Positions 58,074 to 64,000 of a DNA stretch of 64,000 nt are shown here, piece after piece. The translations under genes were made by a program, and so were the position numbers. The stretch lies in the NCBI GenBank assembly GCA_036924285.1, contig JAYKYS010000012.1, forward strand, positions 15,438,001-15,502,000, given 5' to 3'. Each line of letters starts with the position of its first letter. The first letter of the stretch is position 1. This DNA is from Asterella californica (lineage: Eukaryota > Streptophyta > Marchantiopsida > Marchantiales > Aytoniaceae). Below the pieces are notes generated by a model. That model was not told the DNA's origin and searched no databases. It saw only the letters and a list, made by a program, of their open reading frames with translations.

Positions 58074-59774
58074 GGAGCGGTGACAGCAATGAAGACAGAT
58101 CGTGAGTTTCTGATTGGTGCTCATGTAATCCTAGAAACGGATTGTCTACCTCTACTGGGCATGATATCCAACTGTACCACGCCAGACATAGCAATGTTAC
58201 GTTGGGTTGCCTATATTAAAAGCTTGAATCCAGAGTTAAAGCATATAAAAGGAAAGGAGAATATGGTCGCAGATATGTTGTCAAGGGCTCGATTTGGGGA
58301 TGAGGATGTCATGATTTCAGAAGCTGAGGAAGAAGAGAGAAAGGATGCTCAGTGTCAAGTTAATCGACGGGCTACAAACTTGGAGCCATTGATGTTTAGA
58401 GAGGAGCTTTACACAGGTAGACTTCGTGACATAGGGTTTTATCTGAGCTTGTTGGAGAGGCAGGAGAGGTGGAGCAAAGTAGAGTTCAGAGAGATAAGGA
58501 AACAAGCTTACAACTACCTTCTACGTGATGGGTATCTTTGGAGACGGCTGCAAAGGAGAGATGGAATGTTCATACGAGTAGTGGACGATCTGCAGACTAA
58601 GCAACAACTAATGAAGGAGTTCCATGATGCTTTGTGGACCGGACATCGAGAGATTTGGGCTACTTACGTCAAGTTGAAGGAAAGGTATTGGTGGAAAGGT
58701 CTATATCAGGATGTGGTGAACTACGTCAGTTCTTGCCTACATTGTCAATTCTACTCAAAGATCCGGTATAGGGACGGTCTTGTGCCAACTTATCCACCTT
58801 GCATTCACTTCCAGTGGGTTCTCGACTTGGTAGTAATGCCTCTTGGGTTATGGGGCATGCGATATTTGGTTCTGGCCCGTGAGGATCTCTCCAACTTTGT
58901 AGAAGGGCGAGCTTTGAGGACGAAGACCACAGAGGGGATATGTAAGTTTGTTCTTGAGGATATTATCTGTAGATATGGATCTGTAGGAAGACTACGGGCA
59001 GATAGAGGAGAACTACGTGGTACAGAAGCAAAAGAATTTTTTGCTCGATATGGTGTGAAGCTCAAGCTTACTACTGCGATGAATCCAGAGGGGATTGGCA
59101 AGAGCGAGCGAGGACATCCATCAATAGTTCAGGCTTTGGTGAAGGCGTGTGACGGTAAGCATATAGAGTGGCCCAAGTTACTCCCTTTTGCTTTATGGGC
59201 AGATAGAACAACTCATTGTTCTACTACAGGGTACATGCCTGTTGAATTGATGTTAGGACAGAAACCGATGATGCCAACAGAAAAAGACTTTCCTACCTGG
59301 GCTACCTTGCCATGGGAGGACAATGTGGACCGTGTGCAACTTCTCTCACTATGAATCAGACAACTAGAATGTAGAGAGGAGGATCTCGCTGAAGCGCAGC
59401 TCCGGCTGAAGGCGGCTCGACTTAGAAACAATCTCATAGACTTCGGCCAAAACTGATACAAGTTGAGGACTGGGTGTTGGTATACGACACCACATTGGAG
59501 AACCAACACTCTACAATTCGAAAATTGTTGAGAAGGTGGTTTGGCCCGTACCTTGTCTCAGATGTACATCAGAATGCTACTTATTCCTTGCAAGAGCTAG
59601 ATGGCACGCATTTAAGACTTCCAGTTGCTGGGAAACGAGTGAAGCTATTCAAAAAGAGAAGGGAGACTCTGGAGCTAGCTGAGTTCTTAAGTTCAGAGCA
59701 GACAGGAGCAAGTGAAGATCTTTTTGAGACGGTCGAGGAGAGCGAAGACAATTTGGAGGACCACGACGATCGAT
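58074..59774 (+). pseudogene. pol: Element 3 RNase H end and integrase
   Basis: 424-codon frame to 59354 with the RNase H end (ETDCLPLLGMI, ELKHIKGKENMVADMLSRARF). The integrase zinc domain follows (HDALWTGHREIW ... CLHCQ), then catalytic Asp in VLDLVVMP, Asp in RADRGELRG and Glu in NPEGIGKSERGH. A TGA at 59352-59354 and a deletion-frameshift near 59430 separate the GPY/F tail (RWFGPYLVSDVHQNATYSLQELDGTHL, 59474-59776). The order RT-RNaseH-integrase confirms Ty3/gypsy. Confidence 0.9.
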
Positions 59775-59821
59775 GACGGATTGGCACATACCAGAGGATG
59801 TGCAGGTTTGGAGGGGGTGAA

Positions 59822-61614
59822 TGTCGTGTTGTACATGGGTCTGTACAGTGAAAACTAGTTGCAAAGAGATCTTTTCTTTGTTGTGTAAAGGAAGCTGCCC
59901 TGCAGCTTAACAAGCTAGGCAGGAGCTAAGCTGGGGCCATGCTTGACAAGCTGCCCCCTAGCTTGGGTTGGAGTATCACCCCTAAGGGAGTCGAAAGACA
60001 CCAGGATGTGAAGCTCGACGAGGAGAGCGACCTCATGTTTCTAGTTTTGCCAGAAAGTGTTTTAAGCAATAGTTAGTACGAGTTTTAGGCTGTGAAATAT
60101 GTGAAAGAGGGAAATCCGTCGATTCTGGCTCGAGACTCGAACTCAGAATCTGATAGCGTGGGTGTGTAGGTGTTCATGAATACTATAGTTTTAACTCTTT
60201 ATTCATTAAAAACGGAGTTGTATAGAGAAGTTAGCACAGAAAAGGCTAGTAAAGACTTTACAGGAAGATTTCCTTAGTAAAGCATATGGACAGACTGTAA
60301 AAGCTTTTTGAACGGAACCAAAGGCCATCCCAGTGATAGAGCGCCTGCCTAGGAGGGAAGTGGTCTCAGGATCAATCCCTCCTGGCCTCTGGTTCCTATT
60401 CTGGCATGTTGGCCTCCCGGATGGGAGTCTATGTTGGGTATGCAGCCATGTCCTGTATACCTAGGGGCGAGAGACCGGTATCTCCCTTAATCGTGGGCTT
60501 CCTGGTCTAAGCCTCCGCATGCCATCCTGAATATACTATGGGAGATACCTGGTGCGCATATGGGGGGGCTGTAAGTCCTGTGGGGCAGCCTCATAAGTGT
60601 TGGGGCTTCGGCCTACATTGGATGGCTTGTAGTATATTCAGGATGGCATCAAGAGCACAGGAAACTTTTGCTAATTAGCTAAATAATCATCGAGTAGGCT
60701 TGCGATGGAGAATGAGATTATGTGAACCTTTATTAGTGTAGGGGTAGAGTTTGTGGAGACAACTGTGAAACTTGTATTAAAAAGGGGCCAACTTTGTAAA
60801 TAATGCTCTGTACGCATCAGGACAGCAGGGGGGCAGCTTAAGCTAGGGCCCTGCTTATGATAAGTGACTTCACTTATAAGGACAGCAGGGGGCAGCTTAA
60901 GCTGGGGCCTTAACTTTTAGGTTTAATACCTGCGGCGGCTGGAGATCGAGGACACTTTTTTCAAGGGAGTTTTCTGAGAGAACTGAAGCAGAAGGAGGAG
61001 GATTAGGGATTGGGGGTTGAGGACACGTAGGAAAAGCTAGGAGGCTGGAGAAGGTCAAATTGCTCACAGATTGAATTGGGAGAGCATCGTAAGAGAGAGA
61101 AGCAGGAGTTTTAGGATTGGCCATTGTTTAATTAAACTGTTCTGCGGAGAAATTACTCTCAGGAGACAGTTCTATTGACAGAGATCGTTTGGAAATCTAC
61201 AAGGGACTTTTGAGCGACGTTGGATCAAGTTTCTGAGAGTTTCAGTTGGGGCAAGGAGAGGAATAAGATTCAGGGGCCTGAATTTCTCTATTAGGTTCAG
61301 ATTGAGACGTACAGGCTAGACTTTTGGCTTGACGGGTGAAGAGAGGTGCGCAGGAGAGGAAGAGAGAGATTTTCTGTACAGTTGGAGAAATTGGTGGTGC
61401 AGACGACATTGTAATAAAGTTAATTGAATCTTGAGAGACCCATCTGTGTACCCAAGGTGTGTTTGAGTGCTTGTTTTTGTAATTGGTGGATGCAAGAAGC
61501 AGGATTTTGGAGATCTCATCGTCAACGGCTACTTGTCTTTCTCTTCTGGTCGTTTTCTTGGATCGATCACAGTCAGGAGGTCCGCCCTCCCCAAGAAAGA
61601 CTCTCGCTCCGACA
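59822..61614 (+). repeat. 3' LTR of Element 3
   Basis: 1793 bp, colinear with 51835-53629 and nearly identical. Visible differences include TTTGCCAGAAAGTG against TTTGACAGAAATAG and CCTAGGAGGG against CCTAGAAGGG. Ends CTCCGACA, followed by the GCGC duplication. Confidence 0.95.
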
Positions 61615-63847
61615 GCGCGCGATGGCTCAGGAGAAGTCACTGCGACTTGGATTCGGTCTGCGCATATTGATGCAGCAGGAAGAGATCCAGAAGAAGGTGG
61701 ACGCGCTGGAAGCCAACCTCCGCACCACGGAGAAGCTTGCAGCAAGGTACAAGGCAAAAGCAGCCGCTTCTGCCTAGGAGTCAGCACAGTTGAAGAAGAG
61801 CAACCAAGAGTTGCAGGCACGTCTACAGCAGCGTGATCAAGAGCTCTTGCGGGTCAGAGGTAACATCACCTCTCTTGCAGAAGAGAAGACGACATGGAGG
61901 ACATTGCAGGAACCCGCAGAAGCACAAGTTGCAGCAGAGAAGATGCAGCGAGAAGAAGCAGAAGCCCGAGTGAATGAACTTATGGCACAGACGGTGGAAG
62001 CACTTCGCAAGAAGTTCAACTTCACCGCGAGTAAGAAGCTTCTCATCCTAGCTAGAGAGTGGAATGAAGATTCTAGGGCGATGTTAGTGGAGTGCAAGAA
62101 CAGCATGTTCGGCTACCTAGATCGGTAGATTGAGAGCTTGAAGACGCTTTATGGTCTTTCCTTGATCCCACGGCCAATAGCTACATCTTCCCATGCTCCT
62201 GGACCAGCGATCGGGATAGATTTGGAAAAGGAGGAGTTCGACCTCGTTGTCCACTTGGTAGCGACAGCGCTGGAAGCCGAGAAGATCCCAGAAGAAGCCT
62301 CAGAAGACAAGGTGTCTTCTAGAAGACGGAAAGTAGAGTTGTCTTCCCAGGTGTTTCGAGTGGTGGAGGTGACTTCCTCTTACCACTGTGAAGTCACCCT
62401 AGCTCTCAACGTCGAACCAGAGTCCTAGAAGAGCGAGAAAGCATAGGTGGACTCAACTTCCCAGAAGACGCTTCCGTCTTCCGAAGTCGTCTCAGAAGAG
62501 CAAGCCACGAACATCGAGGAGGAAGCCACCCTAGTCACACCCGAGCCACCCTAGTCACACCCGAGTCAAGTACAGAAGTATAAAGTAGGATACATAGTAG
62601 GATTTGAGACACATGAGAGAGACACATTATACACACATTACGCCCGTAGGTAAAGACATACGAATAGAATTAGATTACACAAGAGAGATCTGCATTCTCG
62701 CTTCCAGTAGTGGATCGAAGATATAGATAGAGATAATGGACAGCCTAGAGCAGGGAACGGCATCATCGTGCAGTCTTGTCTCTAAGCTGGTGTGTTGAGG
62801 AGTAGGAGCAGGAAGTAAAAGGAGTGAGCTTCCCAAAACCAATGTACTTTTTTCTCGAGGAATTGATTTTAGATTTGAGTGCAGAAGCTTTGTCTGTGTC
62901 TTCTAGGCAGTAGGTTTCCTCGAATTCACACCCAATTGTGCATGAGAATCCTTCTTCTTGAGTGGCGGTGATTGTTAGAAGCTGTGCAGAATCGAAGCTT
63001 GTCTCATCCAGTGGGGCACTTATGATCCACGTATGGACAGTCCTATGGATAAGTGATCCCAGAGGACAGAGTAGTCAAAGGAACGACAGAAGAAGAAAAA
63101 AGCCTTCTTCTCGCAGCAGAAGACGACATCCTCAAGTAGAAGACTGTGTGCCTATACGCACGTTTGTTGTCTTCCTCCCCAAACTATTACAAGCAGGGAT
63201 GGCTTGTTAGTGAGGATCCGGACTAGAAGCATGTCAGAATCTTAATTTCTTATTCTCATCTTGTTTTTCTCTCGTTTGGATTTTCTCTTCCTCCCCATCT
63301 TCCCTCATCTTCCCATCCTCTTACCTTCTTCTAGTGAGCTTTCGAGACTTCTATTGAGCTTCCGTGAAGATGAATGTCGTTGTAGTGCTGCAGGAAGACC
63401 GTTTTCGTATGCATAAGCCTGGGAAAGCTACAGGGGACATACACCCTGTGATTAATCTAACTCGTTGGAACTTGGAAGAGCAATGTGCGACAGACGTTGC
63501 TAGACAACTTCTACGAGACAGCAGCAGTCTTTGCTGATAATTGCTTTGGGAAGACGGTATTGAGAAGACTGGAAGAAGTGACTGGAAGCGGGAAGCGTCT
63601 TCCCGGGCTTCTCTATAGATAGTTGTGAGATATTTTAGTTAGTAATTGTTTGTTTAGGTCTAGGGCACCTTCTGAAGGATCTGGAGCCGTGTGGTTTTGT
63701 AAGAAGATGGGATTTTTAGGTAAAACTCGTGTGTTTGTGTGTTTGAACATATCTTAGAAGTTAGAGCAGCGATACTTGTGCAAATCCTCTGTGGGAACGA
63801 TATCCTTTATGCTAAATGGGCAAAAGGAGAAATCCTGCAACACTACA
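61615..63847 (+). repeat. Third Element-1-family LTR, right part
   Basis: Continues from 51834: GCGCGATGGCTCAGGAGAAG aligns with the Element 1 LTR at about 10797-10820, and the LTR ends CACTACA at 63847. It includes the coiled-coil coding segment (61620-62428) and the pyrimidine tract, with deletions relative to Element 1 around 62550-62600. It is more diverged than the two LTRs of Element 1 are from each other, so it is an older or separate subfamily copy. Confidence 0.88.
61620..62428 (+). pseudogene. LTR-borne coiled-coil region, third family copy
   Basis: The same protein blocks in order: AQEKSLRLGFGLRILMQQEE, EANLRTTEKLAARYKA, a TAG near 61775, then KSNQELQARLQQRDQELLRV, MQREEAEARVNELMAQ, EALRKKFNFTASKKLL and MLVECKNSMFGYLDR. 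A TAG at 62126-62128 is followed by IESLKTLYGL and EKEEFDLVVHLVATALEAEK. The heptad pattern is retained despite the stops. Confidence 0.6.
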
Positions 63848-63872
63848 TATAGTAGCAATCATATTTCATTTT

Positions 63873-63890
63873 TGGCGCCGCTGCCGGAGA
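63873..63890 (+). other. Primer-binding site of the third family copy
   Basis: TGGCGCCGCTGCCGGAGA, tRNA-Asp type. It is followed by leader bases shared with Element 1 (GTAAGCTTCCTGGATCTGTG against CTAAGCTTCCTGGATCTGTG) up to the window edge at 64000, so the internal region of this element lies outside. Confidence 0.85.
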
Positions 63891-64000
63891 TTTCATTTTA
63901 GTAACGATTGTTGTAAGCTTCCTGGATCTGTGTACCAGTAGTTAGTTGCATCTGAGACTAACTTGGATTGTAGTTGAACACGCTGTGGAACTTTATCTTG

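Larger units (their letters stand above)
51835..61614 (+). mobile_element. Element 3: near-complete TGTCGTG-type gypsy element
   Basis: 9780 bp: 5' LTR 51835-53629, primer site 53632-53649, gag-pro-pol to about 59774, purine tract GGAGGGGGTGAA (59810-59821), 3' LTR 59822-61614, inside an Element-1-family LTR with 4-bp target duplication GCGC (51831-51834, 61615-61618). By eye the two LTRs differ at few positions, so it is the youngest insertion here. Its genes are nevertheless broken and its RT has lost a catalytic segment. Confidence 0.95.

Noticed and set aside
5896..64000. Fungal RIP as the cause of the stops
   Set aside because: RIP changes C in CpA and would turn TGG into TAG. The changes are to TGA, and the host gene type is plant.
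1..64000. CRISPR array, bacterial operon or phage features
   Set aside because: No regularly spaced repeats, no ribosome-binding-site-led gene strings. Everything recognisable is eukaryotic.

Overview
The window is a stretch of land-plant nuclear genome dominated by nested, decayed transposable elements. It holds one clearly intact-looking host gene, a five-exon secreted GDSL esterase/lipase at 30173-32418 on the + strand. The plant assignment rests on that gene's GT-AG introns and family type, on Ty1/copia elements primed by initiator tRNA-Met, on a Ty3/gypsy family whose primer site matches tRNA-Asp (as in Athila/Tat-like elements), and on a MULE transposase with a SWIM finger. A non-flowering land plant (moss, liverwort, lycophyte) is my guess from element styles; the sequence does not prove it.

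Layout. 1-5890: degenerate DNA with a broken Mutator-like transposase on the minus strand (about 1323-2660) and an 80-bp tandem duplication. 5896-25603: Element 1, a 19.7-kb Ty3/gypsy retrotransposon with a perfect 5-bp target duplication (GTTAT) and very long LTRs (about 5.9 kb before later indels). It interrupts an old copia gag on the minus strand, whose remnant continues at 25609-26260. Its 5' LTR is itself interrupted by an inverted solo LTR (8363-10005). 26261-29960: AT-rich intergenic DNA with a 180-bp retroposon flanked by 14-bp duplications. 29965-32418: TATA box, 5' leader hairpin and GDSL gene. 32419-38900: mostly unassigned sequence with three good inverted repeats and a doubtful, broken minus-strand gene (37886-38768). 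38901-42547: a copia element with a short LTR and tRNA-iMet primer site, cut off in reverse transcriptase. 42565-44344: the 3' end of a gypsy element (integrase tail, polypurine tract, LTR). 44345-46842: 3' part of a second Element-1-family LTR with its primer site. 46843-50549: 5' end of a minus-strand gypsy element (Element 4: LTR plus gag). 50550-51149: unidentified. 51150-51834 and 61615-64000: a third Element-1-family 5' LTR and leader, running off the window and split by Element 3 (51835-61614), a near-complete gypsy element with 1.79-kb LTRs.

The most unusual system is the Element 1 family. Its giant LTRs carry a long protein-coding-like region (globular N-terminal part, acidic/basic middle, C-terminal coiled coil) that can be recognised in all four LTR copies here. 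Its DNA is also saturated with the hexamer GAAGAC/GTCTTC in coding and non-coding parts alike. A second set of elements (Element 3, the solo LTR, the 43018 LTR and Element 4) has LTRs beginning TGTCGTG and ending CGACA. Where both ends survive they make 4-bp target duplications centred on CG, and three of the four LTR types have a stem-loop just inside the start. Across unrelated elements, conserved tryptophan codons have repeatedly become TGA.
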